A DNA stretch of 63,588 nt, from the NCBI RefSeq assembly GCF_002836415.1, contig NZ_PJBP01000175.1:1-63588 (forward strand), in the 5' to 3' direction. The notes beneath the pieces are model-generated. The model was not told the DNA's origin. It saw only the letters and a list, made by a program, of their open reading frames with translations, and made no database searches. Shown here one piece after another: positions 31,727 to 42,029 of the stretch. Position 1 is the first letter of the stretch, and each line of letters begins with the position of its first letter. Both the position numbers and the translations under genes were made by a program. The DNA is from Psychromonas sp. MB-3u-54 (lineage in GTDB: Bacteria; Pseudomonadota; Gammaproteobacteria; Enterobacterales; Psychromonadaceae).

Positions 31727-34641
31727 TCTTTTAATAGGGTGTTTTCTAATATAGCGCCATAAAATGAAGTGCTGCCCAGGGTGGCATTTAAAAAACTGGC
31801 ACCATAAAGATTCGCGCCTGAAAAATCACATCCACGAATATCCGCCTGCATTAAATTAGCCTCCATAAAATCCGATTTTTTTAACTGGCTGCCAGCTAAG
31901 TTACTGTCGATAAACTGTGCCTGCTTGGCAATAGTGCGCTTGAATTGGCTGTTTTTAATACTCGATTCACCAAAATCGCTTTTGCTGATATCCGCATCGG
32001 AAAAATCACAGTTGTTTAGCTGGCAATCCCGTAAATTGGTTTCATTAATGGTGGCAAAATTAAAACGGGCATCATTTAATAAACAACCGCCAACAAAACG
32101 GGTGTTTTTCATTATTGCCCGTTCAAAACAGCTGTTATTAAGCTCTGCGGTTACAAAGTTGGTGCCATTTAAGGTCGAGCCTGTAAAGCTCCCGTCGGTC
32201 AAAATCGGTTTAATAAAATTACATTCGCTTAAATCACAATCAATAAACTCACAGCCGGTTAAATCCAGTTCAATAAAATTTAGTTTCGGAAAGGTGCAAT
32301 TTATAAATTTACAACGGCGCAGCTTGGTTTCCAGCAGCATATCCATGCGCTCACCAAATTCACAATCGGTAAATTCACAATCAGTCAAACTCGAATGTGC
32401 CACAGTGATCTCAATCAGCTTCATATTTTTAAACCGGCAAGCACTGAGCTCTGCTGCGCCTAAATTTGCCCCTTCAATCGCACAGTTATCAAAGCTCACA
32501 TTCGATAATTTGGCATGAGCAAAATTAATGGCCGTTAAATCAGCCTGCTCAAAGACAATATTATTTAATTCAGCGTATTCAAAAAAACCATGGTTTAAAT
32601 CTATCTGTTTGAATTTCTGCTGCGTTAGCTTACAAAAGGCGAAATCTTTCGCCGTGATCACTTGTTTTGTGTTATAGCCGGCTAACAGCGCCGCCACCAG
32701 CTCAGGCTCTTGACCTTTATGGGGAGAGCTGGACTCTGCTATAAAATGCGCCCCTTTTAAATAACTGTCATTAATAAAGTCATTAGCCTCCTGCATTTGC
32801 GCCGACAGCTCTTTGTTATCTAACAGCTGTTCCAGCTCATTCATTTGTTGCTGCTGCTCCTCGCTTAACTGAATGTTATGCTCCGCCATCATTTTTTTCT
32901 GTTCGGTCAACTGCTCTGCGGCTTGTGCAAGCTGAGCACTTAGCTGAGTATCTTGCTCAATAGTATCGGGACGGGCTAAGACAGGAATAGTATCAATACC
33001 TGCCAACATCTCTTCAAGCTGTTTTATTGACGGATCGAGCTGCTCTGCCATTTCAGGCTGCTGGATGGCTTGCTGCTTTAATTCGTCAAGCTGCTGCTCG
33101 ACCTGTAATAACGCTTCTTTTTTTTGTTTTTCAGCCATCGCCTCCATATGTGCCTGCACTTCATCCATGGCTTTGAGGTTTAGCTTAGTCAGGTCGAGAT
33201 CATCGAGTTTAGGCGCCTCTTTCATCGCGCTTATCCCCGGTAATATTTTATCCGTTAAGGCCTGCAGTTTTTTGGCATCTTCGGGCAGTTCAATATCCTG
33301 AGTCGGATTTTTTATTTTATCGACTAACTCATCGGCTTGCTTGTCCATGCCATTGGCTCTTAATTCCGCCACTTGTTTGTCGATAGCCTCATCCATTTTC
33401 TGCTCGGCCTGCTGTTTTTTTCCCTCGGCAAAGGCGCTCATATTATCGTCCATCGCCTGCTTATATTCTTCATCACCTAGAAGCTGTTTAAAACCGCACC
33501 TCACTCCTTCCGGAATTAAAGGCGCCGAATACATCATATATTTAAACCCGTCTTCAGGGTCAGAGCGCAGTTGCATCTGCTCCTGATAAAAAGCGCCGGG
33601 TTTAGTGGGTTCAGTTAAGCTTTGATGCGCCACTAACAGCTTTTTAATATCTTTAGCCTGCGGATGATTGATCTCGATCGTGCCACGGTGCACAACAATG
33701 CCAATATTGTCATTGGGAAAAAAATAAACCGTGTCTAAATTTAAAGGTATTTCTTTAAAGGTGACTAATTTGTCATCACGTTTTTGTGCATCTGAATAGT
33801 TTTCTAACGCTTCTTGCTCAAGCTTGTTTAGAGAGATCTCTTGTTCGATAAAACAGCGACCGACAACAGCGGGTAACTTTCCTTTAATTTCAGCCTTGGT
33901 TTCATTCATATTGGTTATGCAAAAGGGTTCATCACCCTTTAAATAACGGTCAAAGCGTTGATCCGGCGGCGCAGTGTAAAAATAATCCCAATTAATATCC
34001 GCCGCTAAACCCGGCATATGGTTTTGCAGATAATCATCATCATAAGTGCCGATTAATTTTTTCCGCTGTGGCCACTCGCTATTAATAGCAGCAAAACCCT
34101 GAGGGGTATAGGCGCTTTTATGTTCAGGGATTCTTTTAGAGATGACAGGAAAATAAGGGTGTTCAATATTGGGTAAAAAGCTTAAAACCTCATTCGAATC
34201 ATTGCCGGGAAGGCCTTTTCCGTCTTTATTATAGAGGTGCGCTTTGCCGCCATAGGCATGCTCAGAACTGAGCGGCATTTGCGTGAAAGGCACTGCTGCA
34301 GAGGGCCCTAACCCCTGCCAGTAGCGCTCACCATAAACATTTAAGGTTTTTGTAATCTCGGCCAAACTAACGGACACATCCACTCGGGGAGCGGGTTGCA
34401 GCTGAGGCGCAAAGGCATCGGCAAACACCAAAAATTCACTGCTATCTTTATTGATAGCCTCATCAAACAGATTATCTTTACCCAGATTAGCAGCAATAAT
34501 TGGCCATAAAGTCTGCTCCAGGACAGCTTCTCCCGAATCCAGATAGAAGCCCCATAAAGTCGATGCAACAAAAAAGTATTTTTGTTGATACTTAAAAGTA
34601 TTGGTTAATAATGAAGCCTGTAAGCTTTTAATATTTTTCAT
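31714..34641 (-). CDS. DUF2169-pentapeptide fusion, T6SS adaptor
   Basis: Protein of 975 residues in three parts. Residues about 1-310 form a DUF2169 domain (VSLAEITKTLNVYGERYWQ, PSSEHAYGG-like PLSSEHAYGG, PFCITNMNE). Residues 395-620 are a Gln/Glu-rich coiled-coil region (repeated QLxELxxQ patterns). Residues 650-970 are pentapeptide repeats (ANLGAAELSACRF, ANLMQADIRGCDFSGANLYGASF). DUF2169 proteins act as adaptors that load PAAR tips and effectors onto VgrG. It lies between vgrG and the pentapeptide gene. Confidence 0.85.
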   Translation of the reverse strand: MKNIKSLQASLLTNTFKYQQKYFFVASTLWGFYLDSGEAVLEQTLWPIIAANLGKDNLFDEAINKDSSEFLVFADAFAPQLQPAPRVDVSVSLAEITKTLNVYGERYWQGLGPSAAVPFTQMPLSSEHAYGGKAHLYNKDGKGLPGNDSNEVLSFLPNIEHPYFPVISKRIPEHKSAYTPQGFAAINSEWPQRKKLIGTYDDDYLQNHMPGLAADINWDYFYTAPPDQRFDRYLKGDEPFCITNMNETKAEIKGKLPAVVGRCFIEQEISLNKLEQEALENYSDAQKRDDKLVTFKEIPLNLDTVYFFPNDNIGIVVHRGTIEINHPQAKDIKKLLVAHQSLTEPTKPGAFYQEQMQLRSDPEDGFKYMMYSAPLIPEGVRCGFKQLLGDEEYKQAMDDNMSAFAEGKKQQAEQKMDEAIDKQVAELRANGMDKQADELVDKIKNPTQDIELPEDAKKLQALTDKILPGISAMKEAPKLDDLDLTKLNLKAMDEVQAHMEAMAEKQKKEALLQVEQQLDELKQQAIQQPEMAEQLDPSIKQLEEMLAGIDTIPVLARPDTIEQDTQLSAQLAQAAEQLTEQKKMMAEHNIQLSEEQQQQMNELEQLLDNKELSAQMQEANDFINDSYLKGAHFIAESSSPHKGQEPELVAALLAGYNTKQVITAKDFAFCKLTQQKFKQIDLNHGFFEYAELNNIVFEQADLTAINFAHAKLSNVSFDNCAIEGANLGAAELSACRFKNMKLIEITVAHSSLTDCEFTDCEFGERMDMLLETKLRRCKFINCTFPKLNFIELDLTGCEFIDCDLSECNFIKPILTDGSFTGSTLNGTNFVTAELNNSCFERAIMKNTRFVGGCLLNDARFNFATINETNLRDCQLNNCDFSDADISKSDFGESSIKNSQFKRTIAKQAQFIDSNLAGSQLKKSDFMEANLMQADIRGCDFSGANLYGASFLNATLGSTSFYGAILENTLLKDWRP

Positions 34642-34751
34642 TATTTAAATGAATATCCAATTAGTTAAAAACCGTCTGTATTTTATTATAAAACCGATAA
34701 AGCACTACTCCTCAAATGACTGACAATAAGAATTTACTATTAACCAGAAAA

Positions 34752-34790
34752 AATTAATTATGAGCAATTAATTATGAGCAATTAATTAAT
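34752..34790. repeat. Short tandem repeat after vgrG
   Basis: The 14-base unit AATTAATTATGAGC is repeated twice with a partial third copy, immediately downstream of the vgrG stop codon. Confidence 0.75.
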
Positions 34791-34796
34791 GTGAAC

Positions 34797-37700
34797 TTAG
34801 TTTAATAAAGTGATTAAGTTATTCCTTAAATCACATGCTCTAGCACCCAATGAAACAGTGCCTTTATCAATTTCAGCTAGTTTTTGCTTTATAACCACTT
34901 TATGAGCAGCTATGTCTACTGCTGCTTCTTGTCGCACCTTCAGAGCTACCATAGCTGCTGTTAACTTAAAACCTGGTAAATCTGTTTCAAACTTTTTAAG
35001 TCCCGCAGGTCCGATTCCTATTTCGGTTTCGAGTGGACAACCTGAAATTGATACTTCGTTTTTCATAACTGCAGCATCGATCGACACTGAGTTGATCATG
35101 GCTGTAGCATCCATTGTTACTGAATTATTCATTACTCCAATGTGGGTAGACAATACTGTTGATCCAACATCAATTTCCATTTTCATTTCTAAAGTCGGTA
35201 AACCATCCCCTTTAAAGCTAAATTTACTTCCGGGAGCCGGTTCACTTACTATTTCATAGGATGTTGGATTACCATAAGTACTCACTCTGGTTTCTGTTAC
35301 TTTGCCTGGAGCACCACCTTCGGCCATATCTACTTTTTCATATTCAGTACGACTTCCTGTTGGCGTGCTTTTCCACTCTTCTGATATACCACCACCTGAT
35401 TTTGATTCAAATGTTTTTACGTCATTGCCATTAAATTTCACCTCATGGCTTGAACCTCCTATTGAGACCTCTACACTATTACAACGGTTACTCACTTCAA
35501 TTGAATGTTTTTTGTAATTGAATTCGTATGACTTTCCTTCAAATGTTTTTTCTACCCAAACTCCATCGCTGCAATACCAGCTCATATTAGAGGGCGGCGT
35601 AACTTTATCAAAGTAAGATCGGGGAATGGTTAACTTGCTCCAGTCAGGCCCTCCAACATCGGTAAGATCTCGATCTTCTTTTTGGTTTATATTGACAGAT
35701 TGTGCCATGTAATTTTCAGCATAAGAATTGCCAAGGTTGTAGTTCCAATAACCACCGAAGTCAAAAATATTTCCTTCTTGTAAATTAAACGAATCAGTCC
35801 GTGCAACTTGCACCTTTGACCAAGATAAAAGCTTGCTCCACTTAGTCAGATCTTCAATCTTAGCAGCTTGCTCATTACTAAAAATATTATTTAAGTTACT
35901 TTTAATATGAGTAATAGCTCCCGTCTTAATCCCTTCAAATAAGGCCCTATAGTCGTCTTTCTTAGCTGTTATTCCGCTTGCTGTAAAGCATTCTCTGCTC
36001 CGTGATGTCAGCTCAAATCCAAGGACATTGTCTTTTGCCTCATTATCATCGTCGCCTTCATCTTGAAATATAGGCATCAATACTCCGCCAATATTTCCCA
36101 AGCATTGCGTTTTTAATGCTTGCTTTAATTCATCAAAACGCGCATTCACCACATCGACTGAATAGCCTGGCACTGTTATTTCCGCTGCGGTAATTGCAGG
36201 TGCGGCAGTTATCTTAGCATCCAATATTTCTGAAAGCTTAGCCGCTATTCGACCATGAATCGTACTGAGTGAGTTAAACTGACCTCTCACACTCTCGACA
36301 TTGTTGTCTTGAATAATAGTAAAACTGTGTTTCTGCTCACTTGAAATTTTGTAGTGAAGAACGTAAGGGCTATGCTCAGATTCTTGATAATAATGAGTTG
36401 GCGCCCCACTCATAATTGTGTGCAGACTCACACCAGCAGCATTTTTAATAGCATCCATCCCGCTGTTTACACATTCGAGATCAATTTGCGGACTAGCTGT
36501 TGCTAGAGCCGACACAACTGCCGTCCATTCTGTTTTAGCAAGATCAAATACGCTAGTAACTTTGGTTGTTAATACCGTATCAAGATCATCAATTGGAATA
36601 TCTCCACTCTTCTCGTATTGTTTAATACCGTCTAGACCAAAGCTAATCATTGTGTTAACTACATCACTTGGCCCGCTCACTTCTGCCTCTTCATCTAAAC
36701 GAGAACAAGACACTTCCCAGTGATTTCCAAAATAATAGTGTCTACTCTGATTATTTGGAAAATAATCTCTACCCGTTGAGTAAAAATTATACTGCTCACC
36801 ACTATTCCAGTTATATTGGGGGCCACTTTTACGCTCCACCAAATACTTTCCAGATATTTCTTTATTTGTATTGAGCAGCTCTCCCCCTGCATTAGTTATA
36901 TTAGATTTATTAGAAAAGTTAAACATACTGGTCTTATCTTCTGGGTCTCTAATCGCTGTTAAATCATAACTAACTTGCTCCTGCCAATGGGTTGTTGCAG
37001 TATCCGGCGAGTTATCAATATTGCCGGCAGTTAGAGATTTATAAACTTTGTTAAGGAATTTTACTTTGTCATTTTGTTTGTAGGTTTCAGCCGCTAAAAA
37101 AGAAGGTAAAGCAATATAGTTGCTAGATCCAACGGTGTAAGTATGGCGCAGACCTCCTGAGACATCGATACGCTCTATGCCTGCAGTAACTAAAACAAAA
37201 CCAGAGCCAGCGTGATTGGGTGCACCTAAATGCATATAGGTTTTATTATCACCCGTCTGCAGTTTAATGCGGTTTTTACCCTCTTTATCTTCCAGCTCTA
37301 TTTTATTACCCGAGGCGGTTTTTATAAGATTGTTGGTTTGATTTTCAGCGGTGACAATACTTTGCTGCTCGCCACTGTCATTAATAGTGCCGCTGATAAA
37401 AGGCCTGTCCGGATCGCCGCCAATAAAGCCCAATAATACCCGCGTGCCGTTGCGCAGCGGAAAATGCATGCCTTCATTTGCGCCGCCATAGGGCTGCATC
37501 ATACGTACCCAATGTGAAGCTTTGCCGCCATTGCGATCTTTTCTATCAAAGGGCAATTTTACTTTATAACGGCCAAACGTATCCAGCTCTGCATAGCCGG
37601 AATCCGCCTCAGCATCAATAACCGCATTAAGCGTACCGTTAATTTCCGGGGCGACCGTTTGTCTTTTAGGGGCAAATTCATGCTCAGTTGAAAGCGCGGT

Positions 37701-38771
37701 AAAGCTGTTGCTGTAATTCACTACAAGATCCGTTTCCGGATGTAATTCCTGGTATTGATTTAAATTGGTACCTTCATGGTCAATACTGTCCAACAAATAG
37801 GTTAACTGGTTAAACTTATCCCTGGGATGATCGGCAAGCTTAAAGGTATGACCTACAGCCATCGTAGCCGCATCACTCTCACCTATATAAACTTTTTGAC
37901 GGCTTAAATAAGCATTGGCATGTATTTCCGCCAATTGCTGACCTTCTTCGGGTGAGGTTATATTTAATCCGTAGAGGTTAATTTCTCCCATGCCCCGATT
38001 ATTAATAATATATTCACCGCGGATATCTAAGGAGGGGGTTTCGTCATTAAAATCACGTAATGTCACTTTTTTCGGCAGCGTCTGACGCTTGCAGATAATA
38101 TTTGTCACTGTGCAAGCCTTGCTTGCGACATTAATACCGCTATTAGCCTGAAATACAATTTTATTACTTTGGTCGGGCTGGGCAATTGACGGCAACGCCT
38201 GGTTATTATCAGCAAAGACAATCACTTCGGCGTTATCACTTTGTTCGAAATAATAATAAATACCCTCACGCTCGATAATGCGCTGCAGATAATCTAAATG
38301 GGTTTCGTTATATTGCAGCCTGAAGGGCCATTTACGGTAAGTGCGGGCAAGTTCAAAGCGAAAGTCTTGCCCTTCAATAAAGCCGGCTTCCTCTAATATA
38401 ACGCTCAGCGTTCGCTCAATAGTTTCGTTTAGATACACTTCATTGGTTTCAAAAAGCCCCAACTGCCAGATTCTCGGTACAATATTAGCGCGGTATAAGG
38501 TGCAGTCAGGCAGGTAGTTAATATCTTCAAATTCATTGACTAAACCATGGATAATACGGATAGGTTTAGCTTGCTCGCCATCATAAATTTCGATTCGGCA
38601 GGGTTTATCCAGTAAGCTGTCTTCATCTAAATTAAGATCACTGGATTTAAGCTCCAATGTAAAATTAAATAATCTGGAGATACCTTCCTGACCGGAAAAT
38701 TTCAATAATGTCAGCTCACTGTCCTGCGAATCATGATCCTGACAGATGAATTTAAAATGATATTGACTCAT
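34797..38771 (-). CDS. vgrG: VgrG spike protein with long C-terminal extension
   Basis: T6SS spike of 1324 residues; ordinary VgrGs are about 600-700. Residues 1-480 are the gp27/gp5-like core (FNFTLELKSSD, YLQRIIEREGIYYYFE, the OB-fold GRYKVKLPFDR, WVRMMQPYGG, GTRVLLGFIGGDPDRPFISG). Residues about 558-599 resemble a carbohydrate-binding (CBM5/12-like) module: YKQNDKVKFLNKVYKSL..HW. From 600 to 1185 there is no domain I recognise. Residues 1190-1300 show short beta-repeats (SVTMDATAMINSVSIDAAVM) that fit a prolonged beta-helix needle. The extension may be structural or an effector. Usual gene position, downstream of tssG. Confidence 0.92.
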   Translation of the reverse strand: MSQYHFKFICQDHDSQDSELTLLKFSGQEGISRLFNFTLELKSSDLNLDEDSLLDKPCRIEIYDGEQAKPIRIIHGLVNEFEDINYLPDCTLYRANIVPRIWQLGLFETNEVYLNETIERTLSVILEEAGFIEGQDFRFELARTYRKWPFRLQYNETHLDYLQRIIEREGIYYYFEQSDNAEVIVFADNNQALPSIAQPDQSNKIVFQANSGINVASKACTVTNIICKRQTLPKKVTLRDFNDETPSLDIRGEYIINNRGMGEINLYGLNITSPEEGQQLAEIHANAYLSRQKVYIGESDAATMAVGHTFKLADHPRDKFNQLTYLLDSIDHEGTNLNQYQELHPETDLVVNYSNSFTALSTEHEFAPKRQTVAPEINGTLNAVIDAEADSGYAELDTFGRYKVKLPFDRKDRNGGKASHWVRMMQPYGGANEGMHFPLRNGTRVLLGFIGGDPDRPFISGTINDSGEQQSIVTAENQTNNLIKTASGNKIELEDKEGKNRIKLQTGDNKTYMHLGAPNHAGSGFVLVTAGIERIDVSGGLRHTYTVGSSNYIALPSFLAAETYKQNDKVKFLNKVYKSLTAGNIDNSPDTATTHWQEQVSYDLTAIRDPEDKTSMFNFSNKSNITNAGGELLNTNKEISGKYLVERKSGPQYNWNSGEQYNFYSTGRDYFPNNQSRHYYFGNHWEVSCSRLDEEAEVSGPSDVVNTMISFGLDGIKQYEKSGDIPIDDLDTVLTTKVTSVFDLAKTEWTAVVSALATASPQIDLECVNSGMDAIKNAAGVSLHTIMSGAPTHYYQESEHSPYVLHYKISSEQKHSFTIIQDNNVESVRGQFNSLSTIHGRIAAKLSEILDAKITAAPAITAAEITVPGYSVDVVNARFDELKQALKTQCLGNIGGVLMPIFQDEGDDDNEAKDNVLGFELTSRSRECFTASGITAKKDDYRALFEGIKTGAITHIKSNLNNIFSNEQAAKIEDLTKWSKLLSWSKVQVARTDSFNLQEGNIFDFGGYWNYNLGNSYAENYMAQSVNINQKEDRDLTDVGGPDWSKLTIPRSYFDKVTPPSNMSWYCSDGVWVEKTFEGKSYEFNYKKHSIEVSNRCNSVEVSIGGSSHEVKFNGNDVKTFESKSGGGISEEWKSTPTGSRTEYEKVDMAEGGAPGKVTETRVSTYGNPTSYEIVSEPAPGSKFSFKGDGLPTLEMKMEIDVGSTVLSTHIGVMNNSVTMDATAMINSVSIDAAVMKNEVSISGCPLETEIGIGPAGLKKFETDLPGFKLTAAMVALKVRQEAAVDIAAHKVVIKQKLAEIDKGTVSLGARACDLRNNLITLLN

Positions 38772-38905
38772 ACACAGAGATCCTTTATTCAGTAAACAGT
38801 TTAATTCGTTTGTAGTGATGTTTTAGGTCAAAAAACAACCAAGTGTGGCTTTTGTGCATGTTTATTAAACACTTTTCGTCGCTTCAAAAGAACGACACCC
38901 ATTCG

Positions 38906-39859
38906 TTATAGGAGTTTTATGGAAGCCGTTATGTGCTGCTCGGTATTACTACTTTTTAACCATGCATTGCGGCCTAAAGAAAATTCGTTTTCTGGCACTA
39001 AGCTTAAGTTAAATTTAGTATCGGCTATCACATCTATACGTAAGTCCACCAACAAAGGTTGGCCGATAAAATACTTGATCATATTTTGTAATGCATGCCA
39101 ATATTCAGGCGTTAAGCACCATTGTTTATATTCTTTCGCACTCAGGGGGGAGATAGAGACAATGATTTTAGATTGAATATCCTGCATTTTTCCGCCGAGC
39201 ACAGCACTGAAACTAATTTGATTCGCCTGTTGGTTTAAGGCCAGTTTTTGCTCTTCTGCGATACTGACATCCCGGTTAACACACTGCTCAATGCTTATCT
39301 GCGCTTGTTTAAATAGGTTCTGCAGCAGCTTTTGCAGCCCGACAACGGTACCTTTTTGATGACGAATAATATTAACATTTCTTAAAATAAAGGCTTGATC
39401 AGGGAAATCTTTTAACCAAGATGCATCTTTAAAGCCAATCATGGCAAGCATAAACTGATAAACATTTTTACGCCCTTGATCCAGGTAATGCGGGGATTGC
39501 TGAGTGTTTGCCGCATACAAGAGCTGATAAAGACGCTGATGAATAATATCTAAAAACAGGCGTGTTTGGTTTTGATCTTTATGCGATGCCTGAATCAACT
39601 CTTCGGTAAAAAACTTGGGTAAGGGGGAACCGTTACCGTAAAGGCCGGGTAGATTAACGTTCAGATAATATAAAGACGGTTGATCCTGTTTAGTCACAGA
39701 GACCACTTGAGTACGGGCATGTTGTAAGCCTAATACCGGCCTGATGCGTATAGCATGCAGCGGATCAAGTTTATTGCTTAACGCCAGTTCGCATAATAGC
39801 TTATAGACTTCAATGAAACTGTATTGGGTCGCATTGCTGAGTAACTCTTTTTCGATCAT
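38906..39859 (-). CDS. tssG: T6SS baseplate protein TssG
   Basis: Baseplate wedge protein (ImpH/VasB family), 317 residues. Recognised by the N-terminal SFIEVYKLLCELA-like helix, IRIRPVLGLQHARTQV, the LPGLYGNGSPLPKFFTEELIQ block, and the C-terminal half with RNAWLKSSNTEQ. It pairs with TssF and TssE and contacts TssK. The start overlaps the tssF stop by four bases (ATGA), indicating coupled translation and fixed stoichiometry. Confidence 0.93.
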   Translation of the reverse strand: MIEKELLSNATQYSFIEVYKLLCELALSNKLDPLHAIRIRPVLGLQHARTQVVSVTKQDQPSLYYLNVNLPGLYGNGSPLPKFFTEELIQASHKDQNQTRLFLDIIHQRLYQLLYAANTQQSPHYLDQGRKNVYQFMLAMIGFKDASWLKDFPDQAFILRNVNIIRHQKGTVVGLQKLLQNLFKQAQISIEQCVNRDVSIAEEQKLALNQQANQISFSAVLGGKMQDIQSKIIVSISPLSAKEYKQWCLTPEYWHALQNMIKYFIGQPLLVDLRIDVIADTKFNLSLVPENEFSLGRNAWLKSSNTEQHITASIKLL

Positions 39860-41625
39860 TTAGCGATACCGCCAAAATTAATTGCCCAGCGTTGAGATTC
39901 CTCGGTACGGGATTCAGTTACCATTAATTGACTGAAACTGTTAATAGGCACTTGTAATGCCAATAATTGATTCAGCAAGGCTGAAAATAAAAATATTTCC
40001 CCCTGGTTAATAAAATGGTCACTGTTTATATGAACTGAATACTCCACTCCCCGAACCAATAATCCTTTTTCAAAATGATCCTTAGCAGTTATTTTAATAT
40101 CATTAACCGCAGCAATTCGATGCTCCAGCGTTTTATATTTTGCCGTATTTTTAAGTTGTGCTGGAAGGTGATGACGTAAAAGTTGCTTAAGCTGATCCGC
40201 GGTTTCTATATTTTGTAAACTTAATGCCTGGTCCGATACCACCTGCCAAGCTTCATTAGAAATAATTTGCGCGGGCAGATAATCACTGCTGGTTGTCAGG
40301 TTGGTAAAAGAAACTAATTCAGGGCTGCTGCTGGTCGGTACATTAATCTCATCGGGAGGTAATTTAGCCGCAAGCTCACCATGGCAACATTTGACCTTTA
40401 CACGTAGTACTTCTCGACTTTCAGGTCTTGTTCCGGCTTCAAATTCGAGTGATAACCAATTGGCTACGTCCCCGTCATGAACGCCATGCTTTCTAAAATA
40501 ATAAAAGCCACCCGCTTTACTGTTTGTATTGCCGGGGCTTATAACATTCTGATAGCGGTTATTTTTTTCCCGTTCTCGCTTGATACTTTCAACCGTCAGA
40601 ACATCAACAATAGGCAAAACGAATTCAGTGGATAAATTACGCTGTTGAGCGGTTAATGGGAATTCAAGTTGAATACCATTCATCGCCATCGGCTCAGCAA
40701 AGTGCTCAAATTCATTGATCACCGGTGTACAATATAGTTTTAGGTGATCGCTTTTAAATTCAGGCAGGCTCCAAGTAGGAGAGGTAAATTGAAAAGCAAT
40801 TGAAAATTGATCACCACTGCGCTGCTGCCACTGCTGCAGGTTAATTTCAAAAAACTGTAATTTTTCAGGAACAGTATAATACTCCTGCAAAAGGCTATGC
40901 TGATTTGATGAATTGCCGGCATCAAAAATATTATGCTCGACGCCATACCCTGTTAATTGTAAATTCTTTACTGAAATGTCAGTAATACCAGCGGAGCTTG
41001 TAATCTGAATTGACTGCAAATTTTGGGCAAACATCTGTAGCCAAATACAAGCATCACTTGCCGGCTGATTAATGTAAAAACGCAGTTTATCAAAAGTATA
41101 ATTAGCGAGATCATTTTTTTCTGATGTAAAACCCACCTTTAGTTCAACAACTTTCTGTTGTACTCGATTAATTGTTTTTTCAACCTGCTGCATCACTAAA
41201 GTTGCAACACGTACCGGCAAGACTTCAACCTCCCAAGCGCTACTGAATCGGCAAGATATCCGTTCATGCCCTTCTTCATCGAGTTTTGCAGGAGAAGAAT
41301 CAAACCCAGTCCCCTTTTTAACCATTAAAGGAGAGATTAAATTTACTTTAGGCATTAACGATAGAATGCTGACTGCCGGAATAGGCTGCATTAAGGTCGG
41401 TGTTAATACTTGTGAGAGTGCCTGCAGTGCAACGGGGAACTGATCATCTAACTCTTTTTTAAATTGCGCCGTTAAATAGGAAACACCCTGTAAGATCATC
41501 TCAACATCAGGGTCAACTATATCTCTATTTAAGCTTTCTGTAATGGCAGGATATTCTTTACTGAAAACCTGTGATGATTCTTTTAAAAGCTTTAACTCTT
41601 GTTGGTATAGGTCTGCTAAATCCAT
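39856..41625 (-). CDS. tssF: T6SS baseplate protein TssF
   Basis: Baseplate wedge protein (ImpG/VasA family), 589 residues. The N-terminal LYQQELKLLKESSQVFSKEYPAITESL, DVEMILQGVSYLTAQFKKELDDQFP and ALSQVLTPTLMQPIPAVSIL are diagnostic. A central beta-rich region and a C-terminal domain (RGVEYSVHINSDHFINQGEIFLFSALLNQL) complete it. It overlaps tssE by one base and tssG by four. Confidence 0.95.
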   Translation of the reverse strand: MDLADLYQQELKLLKESSQVFSKEYPAITESLNRDIVDPDVEMILQGVSYLTAQFKKELDDQFPVALQALSQVLTPTLMQPIPAVSILSLMPKVNLISPLMVKKGTGFDSSPAKLDEEGHERISCRFSSAWEVEVLPVRVATLVMQQVEKTINRVQQKVVELKVGFTSEKNDLANYTFDKLRFYINQPASDACIWLQMFAQNLQSIQITSSAGITDISVKNLQLTGYGVEHNIFDAGNSSNQHSLLQEYYTVPEKLQFFEINLQQWQQRSGDQFSIAFQFTSPTWSLPEFKSDHLKLYCTPVINEFEHFAEPMAMNGIQLEFPLTAQQRNLSTEFVLPIVDVLTVESIKREREKNNRYQNVISPGNTNSKAGGFYYFRKHGVHDGDVANWLSLEFEAGTRPESREVLRVKVKCCHGELAAKLPPDEINVPTSSSPELVSFTNLTTSSDYLPAQIISNEAWQVVSDQALSLQNIETADQLKQLLRHHLPAQLKNTAKYKTLEHRIAAVNDIKITAKDHFEKGLLVRGVEYSVHINSDHFINQGEIFLFSALLNQLLALQVPINSFSQLMVTESRTEESQRWAINFGGIAK

Positions 41626-42029
41626 TATTGTAATTCCAGTTCAAATGTACTATCGGATTGTAATTTTCCAAAGAGAGTAACGACATGTTTTGATCGGGTT
41701 GTCACCAATAATTGAAATGACAAAATAACCGTTATATTATTGTTTTCTTTTAATTCGGTATGTAGCGACTCGATTCTGGGATCATACTTTTCAAGTAAGA
41801 TTTTGATCATATTAAGCACATTTTGCTTATCTGCTTGTTCAACAATCCCTTCACTAAGGTCAATTTTAGGCATTCCCATATCGGGCGCACTCAGTACACT
41901 ACCCTGACGTGTATTGAGTATTTTTTGTAAATAGTTACGCACCGATGTTGCAATATTTAATGGTTCAAGCTGTTTAGCTGATTCATTTTTAACGGTCAGC
42001 AAGTTAAGCTTTTCAGAAAGCCTTAACAT
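41625..42029 (-). CDS. tssE: T6SS baseplate protein TssE (gp25-like)
   Basis: Sheath-initiator protein of the gp25 family, 134 residues. Typical features are VRNYLQKILNTRQGSVLSAPDMGMPKIDLSEG and the RIESLHTEL strand. The family's conserved EPR-type motif appears as DPR (KYDPRIES). It nucleates sheath assembly on the baseplate. It overlaps both hcp2 and tssF by one base, so these four genes are translated as a tight block. Confidence 0.92.
   Translation of the reverse strand: MLRLSEKLNLLTVKNESAKQLEPLNIATSVRNYLQKILNTRQGSVLSAPDMGMPKIDLSEGIVEQADKQNVLNMIKILLEKYDPRIESLHTELKENNNITVILSFQLLVTTRSKHVVTLFGKLQSDSTFELELQ

Noticed and set aside
33065-33586. Cys/Ser-rich open frames opposite the DUF2169 gene
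   Set aside because: They are antisense readings of its Gln/Ala-rich coiled coil, with no start signals.
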